Positions 10,601-17,766 of a stretch of DNA of 64,000 nucleotides are shown one piece after another. The position numbers and the translations under genes were made by a program. The DNA is from Roseibacillus persicicus (GTDB lineage Bacteria; Verrucomicrobiota; Verrucomicrobiia; Verrucomicrobiales; Akkermansiaceae), in contig NZ_BMXI01000011.1 of the NCBI RefSeq assembly GCF_014651675.1, forward strand, positions 1 to 64,000, written 5' to 3'. The notes below the pieces were generated by a model. The model had not been told where the DNA came from and did not search any database. It saw only the letters and a program-made list of their open reading frames with translations. Within the stretch, counting starts at the first letter, position 1. The number at the start of each line of letters is the position of its first letter.

Positions 10601-10784
10601 GATTGGGGGTGTAGGATGTTTGCGAGGTGTCGTAGGAGCCGACATTGGTGTAGCCCAGGTCATCATAGTAAAGAATGAGAACGTTGGGTTGGTCGGCGAG
10701 AAGGGGGGCTGTCAGGGCGGTCCCGAGACAGGTCAGGGCCAGCTTCTTGGCTGGACTGAGGATCGTGTTGGCGCGAAATTTCAA
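7692..10784 (-). CDS. Secreted sulfatase with TSP3 repeats and DNRLRE-like module
   Basis: A 1030-aa exported sulfatase, about twice the length of a minimal family member. After a signal peptide (to about residue 31) comes the alkaline-phosphatase-fold sulfatase domain (about 33-540). It has the metal-binding DD of YYDDLGY and the formylglycine motif C-T-P-S-R with Cys82, followed by GKWH. Residues about 545-650 are Asp-rich calcium-binding TSP3-type repeats. A DNRLRE-like beta module follows (about 665-800), then a second TSP3-like piece and the verrucomicrobial C-terminal strand domain. It should remove sulfate esters from polysaccharides outside the cytoplasm once modified by a formylglycine-generating enzyme, which is not in this window. 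The start is TTG, because an in-frame stop lies three codons upstream and no ATG is near. Confidence 0.9.
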   Translation of the reverse strand: MKFRANTILSPAKKLALTCLGTALTAPLLADQPNVLILYYDDLGYTNVGSYDTSQTSYTPNLDALAASGMSFTAGHSADAVCTPSRYALLTGRYCWRTSLKTRVIGGYSKPLIAQDRLTIGKMFQSLGYKTAMVGKWHIGMQFYSPTGTEVDLGNDADVLGTNLTSASDDEIDFSKPLTRTPSSTGFDYFFGTSASLDMPPYAWIENETMLSKGGLVVGRNVDFSQATPATNSDYQEGEPIGAVNNVRDGAYDPTFVVSDYLQVQAAKVADLLKDRAADGEPFFIYVPFPSPHLPWAVQSQFSGTTPFAYGDYLAQSDHYAGVILDALEDPDGDPATDDSLVDSTIVFMSSDNGVEKNAMRQGLNSNHDGNGPFRGLKLDNWEGGTRVPFIIRWPGKTSPGSTSDHPCWQGDFFATMAEYLNYDLSPGEAPDAESFLPVLTGDPMPAARRPATIQHAYNGQLAIKDKDGIWKLLDGTGGNGALSYDSSNNEITAADSAGIIFGTPRQLFNLSSDVGEDNNLLPSTDPAILAKEQELYQLLNEIRGNTTYGTDGDSMVPPIDTDQDGLPNYFENENPGLDRADPADALEDFDSDGLNNRQEFENGASLFDADTDDDRLSDGCEVLVYNSLPANPHSDADGLADGDEVLIWHTNPIAVDTDGDGVNDEEELAGFSNPRVAESTLSLGAPVTISLSPSVLQQAGSTGNANDPAVQGSWTDSGELYVRERASGGSQQNTRTALFLKFDLSEIPGLITEARLRIYQTNRLNELHSDALQLGRVTSDWSPEAGSYPLFQGTPTTDEFIFGNNSDFGTAVTASGFYSGTPGGAGDENGFDPDGQLTAMAQSWQSEITPNYGMKISFSSQAFVGAAFAENDLPGTPEDESLQLLVTYVPVENKDSDGDQLNDDYELEVFGDLNQTGDGDFDQDGVSNLLEWALGGDPVRPGNFPGLSLDKNGNQLFDLSFHRVVDAGLGFELQLSENLVDWTPFPDFYQEAIPSPESELGDDFEKITLEPNQPLPEYLFYRLRLHWGN

Positions 10785-11067
10785 ATGGAGTCAGTGGGTG
10801 AATAGGTTTTGCACCCCAAGACCTCTCGGGTCTCACGGCATACCAAGGATTCGCGACCCAATGACGAATCGGGACAGCTGAGTTTTCCTTTTTCAAGGTC
10901 GCTGAACCTGAGCGCAGCCGACTGAGCCTCTCAGGCTGGACCTCCATCAAGTCGCATCAGAAATCAGGCTACCGATTCCATTTTCCAGTCCCAAGCACCC
11001 AGTGACGAGGGTGGATTTACAAGTCAGAGTGGTCCGGCTCGTAGAAAGGCCTTTTTCGCGGATAAAC

Positions 11068-11796
11068 TTAAGAGCGCTGGCGTCGACCGAGGAGGCCTCC
11101 GAGAGCCAGAGTGGCCAGAAGCGCGGTAGATGGCTCGGGAATCACGTTGGTTACCTGAAAGTTATCAAAGTCGAAGTAGAGTTCCACTGGCTCATACTCC
11201 ACATAGGCATCCGAGTAGATACCGAATCCGAACTGAATGGCGTCGGCACCAGAGAAGGAGACATGGGGAGTATCGGCATCGCTAATTCCTGCGAAAGTCG
11301 CGGTATGCCACTGCCCGTCAGCGATGAGTTGGGAGTCGTCCACGTAATAGATTCGTCCCGTATTCTGACTCGCGTTATCGATTACGAAAGTCATCGAGAA
11401 GTACTCGGTTGCGGTTGTGCGATAATCAACGCTGAAGGTGAGATCACCCAAGGGACCATCGACGGTTGGGATATAGCTGACGTCGTTGTTTACCGCGAAG
11501 GATTGCACTTCGGTATTGAAACTCTCGCCGACCGGGTTGTCTTCAATTTCGCGAATAATATCGTGATAGTGAAGTAGCTGGAAATAGGAACCAGGGTTGC
11601 CACTTTCTCCTGCACCGTAGAATCCCGAGCCATCAACGAAGGAGTTGTCGTCTGGGTTTGCGAAATCTCCAAAGTCCAGTTGAGAGACCTGATAGTCGGC
11701 GAAGTCCATTGTATCCAGCAGCACCTGTTGATCCTGGCCGGAAAGGGTGATGGAACTGCTGAGTCCTATCGCAAAAAGGGTGGTTTTCGTGCGCAT
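11068..11796 (-). CDS. PEP-CTERM sorting domain protein
   Basis: A 242-aa exported protein ending in a classic PEP-CTERM signal: V-I-P-E-P-S, a hydrophobic helix, then a basic R-R-Q-R tail. Such proteins are cut and anchored or released by exosortase, usually in exopolysaccharide-producing bacteria. The exosortase is not in this window. The start is placed at ATG 11796 because it begins a normal signal peptide (MRTKTTLFAIG..); an upstream in-frame ATG at 11847 would add 17 non-signal residues. The mature part is beta-rich, with Y/D/F-rich strands similar to carbohydrate-binding or LamG-like folds. The exact role is unknown. Confidence 0.85.
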   Translation of the reverse strand: MRTKTTLFAIGLSSSITLSGQDQQVLLDTMDFADYQVSQLDFGDFANPDDNSFVDGSGFYGAGESGNPGSYFQLLHYHDIIREIEDNPVGESFNTEVQSFAVNNDVSYIPTVDGPLGDLTFSVDYRTTATEYFSMTFVIDNASQNTGRIYYVDDSQLIADGQWHTATFAGISDADTPHVSFSGADAIQFGFGIYSDAYVEYEPVELYFDFDNFQVTNVIPEPSTALLATLALGGLLGRRQRS

Positions 11797-11902
11797 GGTC
11801 TTGTGGGTGAACAAGACCTTTATGCCGCTATTGGCAAATTGATTCAATATTCGTTAGATATGGAATCGGTAACAGTTGATTACTATTTAAAGTAATCCAA
11901 TG

Positions 11903-13018
11903 TTAATGGAATGTCTTAAACTCGATGCTGAGTTCGGTGGACAGGCGCTTGAGACGGGGACGCTGCTTGGGCTCCAAAAGAACGAGGGACAGGCCAGTCT
12001 TTCCCGCCCGTGCGGTTCTGCCGCTGCGGTGGGTGTAGTACTCCACTTGGTCGGGCAGTTGATGATGGAGGACAAAGGACAAGTCGGCGACATCGATGCC
12101 CCGCGCGGCCACGTCGGTAGCGATGAGGAATTGCACCCGCTCCTTCTTGAAGGCTCGCATCACCTTATCGCGCTCCAACTGGGTCAGATCGCCCTGCAGG
12201 ACTTCCACCTTGAAACCCCGTTTGCGCAGTTGATTGCCCAAAGCGACCGAACCGGCCTTGGTTCGACAAAAGATTAGACCTCTTTCCTCGCCCTGGGCCT
12301 CAAGGAAGTCGATAATGAAGTCGTCTTTTTCGGCGTGCTCCATCACGGCATAGCGATGGTCGATATTGCGATTGACGACGTCTTTTTGGTCCACCTTTTG
12401 GAAGGGCGCTTTGGCGGAGAGATTGTTGTTCACGAGGGCTTCTACTTTCGGCGGGAAGGTCGCCGAGAACAGCCAGGTCCCTTTGCGGGCGGGGGTCAAC
12501 TTGAAGACTTGGTCGAGCTGCTTTTGAAAGCCCATGCTCAGCATCTCGTCAGCTTCATCCAGAACAAGATATTTGACCGCGGAGAGGTCGAGCGCCTTTC
12601 GCTCAATGAGGTCGAGAAGACGGCCCGGGGTGGCCACCACAATCTGGGTGGGACGCTTGAGAGCGGCGCATTGGCGGTCGATATTGTCCCCGCCGCTGAC
12701 GACTTCGACAAAGACCTTGGCGGAGTATTTCGTGTAGCGGAACAGCTGTTTGCCAATCTGCTTGGCCAGCTCGCGGGTGGGGGCGACGACGAGGCCCTGG
12801 ATGCTTTTGTCCTTGGGGTCCATTTTCGCCAAAAGGGGGAGCCCGAAGGCTGCGGTTTTGCCCGTTCCGGTCTGGGCCTGGGCGATGTAGTCGCGGCCGT
12901 CCTCGATGAGATGGGGGATGGCCTTGCGCTGAATCGGGGTCGGCTTGCGAATACCGAGTTCCTCTAATCCTTGGATAAAGTCTTCAGTAACACCGAGTGC
13001 GAGAAAGGGATTGGCCAT
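11903..13018 (-). CDS. DEAD-box ATP-dependent RNA helicase
   Basis: A 371-aa DEAD-box helicase with the full motif set: Q motif (KPTPIQRKAIP), motif I AQTGTGKT, PTRELA, TPGRL, DEAD, SAT, ATDVAARGID and HRSGRTARAG. It lacks the long basic C-terminal extension of RhlE and DeaD proteins, so it is a compact core helicase. It unwinds short RNA duplexes in ribosome assembly or mRNA turnover, and may act in cold adaptation. The ATG at 13018 begins MANPFLALG, which fits the family. It is divergent from the pseudouridine synthase gene, another RNA-related gene, across a short spacer. Confidence 0.92.
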   Translation of the reverse strand: MANPFLALGVTEDFIQGLEELGIRKPTPIQRKAIPHLIEDGRDYIAQAQTGTGKTAAFGLPLLAKMDPKDKSIQGLVVAPTRELAKQIGKQLFRYTKYSAKVFVEVVSGGDNIDRQCAALKRPTQIVVATPGRLLDLIERKALDLSAVKYLVLDEADEMLSMGFQKQLDQVFKLTPARKGTWLFSATFPPKVEALVNNNLSAKAPFQKVDQKDVVNRNIDHRYAVMEHAEKDDFIIDFLEAQGEERGLIFCRTKAGSVALGNQLRKRGFKVEVLQGDLTQLERDKVMRAFKKERVQFLIATDVAARGIDVADLSFVLHHQLPDQVEYYTHRSGRTARAGKTGLSLVLLEPKQRPRLKRLSTELSIEFKTFH

Positions 13019-13131
13019 AACGAAAGGCAGGCTATCGGGAATTTTAGCGAGAAAAGCGAGCCTTATTGGGGGCGGCTGCGGGAATCTCCTCGCGCCGGAG
13101 AGAGAGCTTCTGCTATCACTCCGCCCACACG

Positions 13132-13896
13132 ATGTCCGACAACGACAAGAATTTCAAACGCCCGCCCAAGAAATACCACCCCAAGGGCATCACCTTTCTC
13201 TATGAAGATCGCGATATTCTGGTGGTGGAAAAGGTGAGCGGGCTCCTGACGGTGAGCAGCGAAAAGGTGCGCGAGAATACCGCCTTCTACCTGCTCAATG
13301 ACTACGTCCGGAAGGGGAACCCCAAGTCCCCCCACCGGATCTTCATCGTGCACCGCCTGGACCGTGACACCTCCGGAGTGCTCGTCTTTGCCAAAAGCGA
13401 GAAGGCGAAGCATTTTCTGCAGGACCAGTGGCACGACTTTAAGAAAACCTATTATGCCGTCGTCGATGGGGAGCCCCCCGAGCGCGAAGGGGTGGTGACT
13501 TCCTATCTGACCGAAAACGCCATTCACAAGGTCTACTCCACCACCGACCAGAAGAAGGGCAAGCTGGCCAAAACGGCCTACAAGGTCATCAAACAAGGGC
13601 AGGGGAATAGCCTGTTGGAAATCGACCTGCTAACAGGCCGGAAGAACCAAATCCGCGTTCATCTCTCCGACATTGGTTGCCCTGTGGTGGGAGATAAGAA
13701 ATATCGCGGCGAGAAGCCCGAAGCGGAAACGCCCAAGCCTGCTCAGAAGAGCAAGGGACCTGCCCGCAAGCGACCGCGCCTGGCCCTGCATTCCGCGTCC
13801 TTGACCCTGATTCATCCCTTTTCCAAAAAGGAGATGACGTTCGATACCATCATTCCGCCATACTTCGAAAGCTTGGTGCGCAAGACTCGAGAGTGA
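13132..13896 (+). CDS. RluA-family RNA pseudouridine synthase
   Basis: A 254-aa pseudouridine synthase of the RluA/RsuA superfamily, acting on rRNA or tRNA in the cytoplasm. The catalytic-Asp motif HRLDRDTSG and the conserved LLTGRKNQIRVHL segment are both present. There is no N-terminal S4 domain, so it resembles short RluA/RluC-like members. I chose ATG 13132 (MSDNDKNF..); an in-frame TTG at 13066 would add 22 residues of unlikely composition. Neither start has a clear ribosome binding site. The exact target uridine cannot be told from sequence. A lysine/proline-rich insert after VVGDKKYRGEK is not typical and may be a surface loop. Confidence 0.9.
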   Translation: MSDNDKNFKRPPKKYHPKGITFLYEDRDILVVEKVSGLLTVSSEKVRENTAFYLLNDYVRKGNPKSPHRIFIVHRLDRDTSGVLVFAKSEKAKHFLQDQWHDFKKTYYAVVDGEPPEREGVVTSYLTENAIHKVYSTTDQKKGKLAKTAYKVIKQGQGNSLLEIDLLTGRKNQIRVHLSDIGCPVVGDKKYRGEKPEAETPKPAQKSKGPARKRPRLALHSASLTLIHPFSKKEMTFDTIIPPYFESLVRKTRE

Positions 13897-13929
13897 GAGT
13901 GGAATTAGGTTTTCCGGGTTGTTCGTTGG

Positions 13930-14952
13930 CTAGGCGATCTTGGTGAGAAAGGACAAGAGCTTGTTCTCAGCCGTGCTCAACCCGTTCAGGCGACGCTTGG
14001 GGGACAAGTAGTCCTGCAAGGCCCCCTCCCGATGGGCTTCCAGAATCATGGGGTGAACATAGTGCTTGCGGCACACTGGCGGACGGTGACCGAGTTCGAG
14101 CGAGGTGGCCTTGAGCGCGCTGTTTTCTTGTTTAATGGTCTCCGCCTTGTTCTTCGCGGGTTCATGTTGCAGCAGGTGGCTCAAGGTGAGCTGACTCGCC
14201 CGCCAAGTGCGGAAGTCTTTCGCGCTGATGTCCAGATTTGACACTTCCTTCAGCCACTCGTTGATGTCGGTTGAGGTGATGGGATGGAGCGTTTCGTCGT
14301 CCGCATGGCGATATTGAAAAAGACGCTGTCCCGGCAAGTCGTCTAGCTTTTCCACCACCGAGGCGATGGTGGGTAGGTAGAGCTCAAACTCCCTGCGTTC
14401 GCCTCCCTTGGCCCGAAAGTTGAGTTGAAGGTAGCCGTCATGGGTTTCGACGTGTCGACTCTTCAAGGTGGTCAATCCGGTGGTGCCGTTTTCCTGCTGA
14501 TAGACCTCATTGCCGATGCGGAGGGCGGTTTTGTCGAGCAGGCGGACCACGGCCGCAATGACCGAATCCTTGGAAAGGCTGTCGCAGTCGAGGTGAGCCC
14601 GGACCGCGTTTCGAATCTTGGGGAGGGTTTTGGCGAAGGGGAGAAGAGAATCGAACTTTTGCCGGTCGCGCCAGGCGGTCCAATCGGGATGGTAGCGGTA
14701 TTGCTTGCGACCGCGTTCATCGATACCGGTGGCCTGCAGGTGACCCTGCGGATTTTCGCAAAACCAGACCTCCTGATAAGCAGGCGGGATGGCGAGGGCT
14801 TGCAGCCTCTGCTTGATCTCAGGGTCTTTGACGAGTTTTCCCTTTTTGTCGTAGTAGGCAAAGCCACGGCCCGCTCCCTTGCGGCGAAACCCGGAGTCCC
14901 CGTCGTGGGAGTAGACGAGGTTCGGGGGCAGGGAGGGAGTGGTCGCATTCAT
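13930..14952 (-). CDS. DNA topoisomerase IB
   Basis: A 340-aa bacterial type IB topoisomerase, related to the poxvirus enzyme. It relaxes supercoils through a 3'-phosphotyrosyl intermediate without ATP. Supporting features are the GRGFAYYD N-terminal region, an Arg/Lys active-site region (TALRIGNEVY), the DFRTWRAS segment and the catalytic tyrosine in CRKHYVHP near the C-terminus. Length and order match the family. Bacterial topo IB genes are scattered and often horizontally acquired. The gene is convergent with the pseudouridine synthase gene (33-base gap). Confidence 0.92.
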   Translation of the reverse strand: MNATTPSLPPNLVYSHDGDSGFRRKGAGRGFAYYDKKGKLVKDPEIKQRLQALAIPPAYQEVWFCENPQGHLQATGIDERGRKQYRYHPDWTAWRDRQKFDSLLPFAKTLPKIRNAVRAHLDCDSLSKDSVIAAVVRLLDKTALRIGNEVYQQENGTTGLTTLKSRHVETHDGYLQLNFRAKGGERREFELYLPTIASVVEKLDDLPGQRLFQYRHADDETLHPITSTDINEWLKEVSNLDISAKDFRTWRASQLTLSHLLQHEPAKNKAETIKQENSALKATSLELGHRPPVCRKHYVHPMILEAHREGALQDYLSPKRRLNGLSTAENKLLSFLTKIA

Positions 14953-15129
14953 GGATGCGCTCTCTTTTGCAAAGCGAGTGCCAACGCGCCTTTATCCGAA
15001 AACCCGAGAATTTCGGGGAAGGTCGCGAAAGGAAATCATGCAGTATGCCCTCTCGTGAGATGCGTTTTGCCGACTCAAGGAAGCGATGGCCCGGAAGTGC
15101 GAGGCCGGATGGATTTTTATTTGAGCGGC

Positions 15130-15492
15130 CTAACGGTCGATTCCGTTTTTCCAGACGTAGAACTCTGCAGGTAAGTCCGCCAAAGGTCCTCGCAACTGAT
15201 CGATCTGGTCCGCGGGTCCGTGGAATTCGAGGCGGTACATCTCGGAGATCTCTCCTGCTGCTTCGATGCATGATCCCACGTTCTCCAGGTGGCGAAGAAC
15301 AGCCGCTGCGTCGACATAGGCTTCCCGGCAGTAGGCTTGGTCCCCGGAGATGCTGAAATCATAGTAGAGGCAAGTTTCCTCGGTGCTAGTCCGTTCGACG
15401 AAGTCTGCGATAAGGGCCTCGAAGGCGTCTTCCTGTCCCGCGTTGATTTTGAAATAGGGGTGGATACTGACCGATTGTGAGAGTTGGCTCAT
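15130..15492 (-). CDS. ABM-like monooxygenase-fold small protein
   Basis: A 120-aa single-domain protein of the dimeric alpha/beta barrel (antibiotic biosynthesis monooxygenase, ABM) type. The beginning (SVSIHPYFKINAGQEDAF) and the CLYYDFSISGDQAYCREAY segment are typical. Relatives include quinone monooxygenases, heme-degrading enzymes and many uncharacterised oxidative-stress proteins; no substrate can be assigned. I chose ATG 15492. A longer in-frame extension to 15882 reads as non-coding sequence rich in Arg, Lys, Pro and Phe. It is divergent from the LolA-like gene. Confidence 0.75.
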   Translation of the reverse strand: MSQLSQSVSIHPYFKINAGQEDAFEALIADFVERTSTEETCLYYDFSISGDQAYCREAYVDAAAVLRHLENVGSCIEAAGEISEMYRLEFHGPADQIDQLRGPLADLPAEFYVWKNGIDR

Positions 15493-15799
15493 GGGCGGAG
15501 TTTGGTTTGAACCGAGCGGAGTGCAAGTGACTAAGCAGAAAAATGTGTATCGAAATTGTTGCTCGAAAGCGATTTGCCGTCTTGCCTGCCAATGCTGAGT
15601 TGTAGGAAATGGGCTGGGTCGGCGAGGGAAAGGTGATGGCCTCTTTCTTCGAAAGGTTCTGGTTTTGAACGGGCAAGGTTTGACGGTTTCCAGCCGAGGA
15701 CAGGGAAAAATAGACGAAACGGCCTCTTTTTTCCGCTCACTTGTCTGAATACGCAGTTGCTTTTGGGTGTCCCATGGGGGAACTGTGGAAAAAATAGCC
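15493..15799. other. Divergent intergenic region
   Basis: This 307-base gap between the ABM-like gene (minus) and the LolA-like gene (plus) should hold promoters for both. I see no strong hairpin, riboswitch-like structure or gene in it. Confidence 0.4.
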
Positions 15800-16513
15800 A
15801 TGAAAACATTCTTCCTTACCTCCCTCCTGTTTTTGTCGAGTATTCTGGGTGCTGCCGCCCAACAACCCGACGCCGATGACATTTTAAGAACGGCCCGTTA
15901 TGTGGCCACTTTGCAAGATACGAGTTTGACGGGGGTCCTGCGGAAGAACAATGCCAAGACCAATATCGCCCTCTTTCTTCACGAGAATGAAGGAATTGAG
16001 TTTCAGGTATTGGAGGGAAAGGTTTGGAAAAAGTTTCAGCTCAAGTTGACTGACGATGAGTATGATCTCTTTGAAGGGGTCGGGAACAGCATCAAGCGCT
16101 TCGACAAAAAGCGTATCACCCAGCCGGTGATGGGGACCGACTTGACCTATGAGGACCTTGCGATGTCGTTCCTTTATTGGCCGAACTCCACTGTGTTGGG
16201 AGAGGAGAATCTCGGCATTGGTCGTGATGCTTGGAAAGTGCGACTCGTCAATCCCAAGGCTGCCGGACTTTACAAAACGGTCGATGTCTGGGTGCACAAG
16301 GCGTCTGGAGCCCTAATGCGAATCAACGGATATCGCGCTGACGGCAAGTGTATCAAAGTCTTTGAGGTGACCGATATCATGCGCGTTGGTGGAGGGGAAT
16401 ACTCGATCAAGACCATGAAAGTGCAGTCCTACGGCGAAGACAGTCGGACGACAGGAATCACTTACCTCGAGTTCGAAAAGCCCAAGGCCGCAGGTCCTCA
16501 GGGCCTTCGATAG
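15800..16513 (+). CDS. Outer-membrane lipoprotein-sorting (LolA-like) family protein
   Basis: A 237-aa exported protein resembling the 'outer membrane lipoprotein-sorting protein' family with a LolA-like fold. A signal peptide (MKTFFLTSLLFLSS..AAAQQ) is followed by strand-rich sequence with the family-like patterns SFLYWP, GRDAWKVRLVNP and VWVHKASGALMRINGY. Canonical LolA carries lipoproteins across the periplasm; members of this family can instead serve other lipid or hydrophobic ligands. ATG 15800 starts the signal peptide; the longer frame from 15767 is less likely. The stop is 11 bases from the convergent VKOR-DsbA gene. Confidence 0.75.
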   Translation: MKTFFLTSLLFLSSILGAAAQQPDADDILRTARYVATLQDTSLTGVLRKNNAKTNIALFLHENEGIEFQVLEGKVWKKFQLKLTDDEYDLFEGVGNSIKRFDKKRITQPVMGTDLTYEDLAMSFLYWPNSTVLGEENLGIGRDAWKVRLVNPKAAGLYKTVDVWVHKASGALMRINGYRADGKCIKVFEVTDIMRVGGGEYSIKTMKVQSYGEDSRTTGITYLEFEKPKAAGPQGLR

Positions 16514-16524
16514 GCAGCGACACT

Positions 16525-17670
16525 TTACAGCTTCAGTTTCTCTCGAATCGTTTTGACGAAGTCCTCGGTGGTTCTGCTGATGCCATGCATCACAGAGCCG
16601 CCTTCCATCACCAGCTTGGGCATGCGATCCGTAGCGATAACCATGGTCTGATAGGTCTTCATGTTGCTTGTGAGGCGCTCCGCAATCCAAGGATCTTTCA
16701 AGGCCTCTTCCAGCTGCACTTTGTCCACCCGTTGCTCAATGTGACCTCTTGCAATGGCGGGCGAGAGCACCGGGCGGGAGAATAGGCCATTGTGGACCTG
16801 TTCCCAAAGTTCAGGATTGGTTTTCCACACTGCCAGCGACAGCCGGGCCAACTCGCAAGCTCCTTCGTGGTCCTTCACCCGCGAACTGAGGTGGGGATTG
16901 CAGGAACGGTTGAGTGGAACAGGGAGATAGACGACCGTGATTTCTTCGGGATAGCTTGCCTGAAGCTTTCCAAGGTCCCCGTGCATGTCGCGACAAGAAT
17001 TGCAGGTGTAATCGAAGTATTTGATCAGCACATGAGGGGCGTCGATCGGCCCGATATGAGGGAGGTCTTTGAGCGGAACTGCTGTCTCGCTGTTGGGGAA
17101 GCTGACCATTCGTTCTCCCGTTTCCGCTTGGGAGGTTTCTTTAGGTTCGGAGGGTTGTTTTTCCTCGGTGATCAAATGGGTGTCCGGAACGGGGCCGAAG
17201 AGTTGTCCCGCCACCAGAATAGCAATCCCTCCCAAGCCGACCGTCCATTGATGAATGGATGATTTCTTTTTCTCATCCCCGTGGTGAAGGAGGAGGGCGG
17301 TTGCAGTGAGAATTCCTGTCAGGTGGGTAGCGAGGCACCATGGGCAAAAGGTTTTCAAGTAGAAGAATTGCAGCCCCATAAACCAAGCGGCAGCTCCAAA
17401 GAGGAGGATGCTGGCTGACCGTGCCAAGGTCGCGTTGAAGCGAAACGTGAGGCCGAGAATGGTCAAGTAAAGAGCGCTGGAAAAAGCACTGACTGGAATC
17501 CCGAAAAACTGCGACCATCGCGAGCCAAGCACATTGGCGCAACCTCCGCCGGAACCACATCCGGAGATCGACGAGATCTGCCCGTTCAGTTTCATGGTGA
17601 GAAGATAGAGACTCAGGAGGGCTCCGATCCCGGCCAATATCCGAACGACTAACTTGCCGCGTGTGTTCAT
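16525..17670 (-). CDS. VKOR-DsbA/thioredoxin fusion, disulfide-forming enzyme
   Basis: A 381-aa fusion of a vitamin K epoxide reductase homologue with a DsbA/thioredoxin-like domain. The N-terminal half has four to five membrane helices, the loop cysteine pair (SGCGSGGGCANVL) and the quinone-side active site F-C-P-W-C. After a linker of about 40 residues, the soluble domain carries the redox motif C-N-S-C (residues near 233-236) and a cis-Pro region near MPKLVM. It would oxidise thiols of exported proteins and pass electrons to quinone, replacing the DsbA/DsbB pair, which suits a genome with many secreted proteins. ATG 17670 (MNTRGK) gives the correct first helix; a longer frame to 17712 is unnecessary. 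Confidence 0.9.
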   Translation of the reverse strand: MNTRGKLVVRILAGIGALLSLYLLTMKLNGQISSISGCGSGGGCANVLGSRWSQFFGIPVSAFSSALYLTILGLTFRFNATLARSASILLFGAAAWFMGLQFFYLKTFCPWCLATHLTGILTATALLLHHGDEKKKSSIHQWTVGLGGIAILVAGQLFGPVPDTHLITEEKQPSEPKETSQAETGERMVSFPNSETAVPLKDLPHIGPIDAPHVLIKYFDYTCNSCRDMHGDLGKLQASYPEEITVVYLPVPLNRSCNPHLSSRVKDHEGACELARLSLAVWKTNPELWEQVHNGLFSRPVLSPAIARGHIEQRVDKVQLEEALKDPWIAERLTSNMKTYQTMVIATDRMPKLVMEGGSVMHGISRTTEDFVKTIREKLKL

Positions 17671-17766
17671 CCTTGAGAGGAAACGTCTTTGCCGATGTCG
17701 GGGCAACTCCAATCTCTCGCGCGTGGAATTCTTGTCGGACCAGACGTCCTTGGTTAGAAGGCTACT

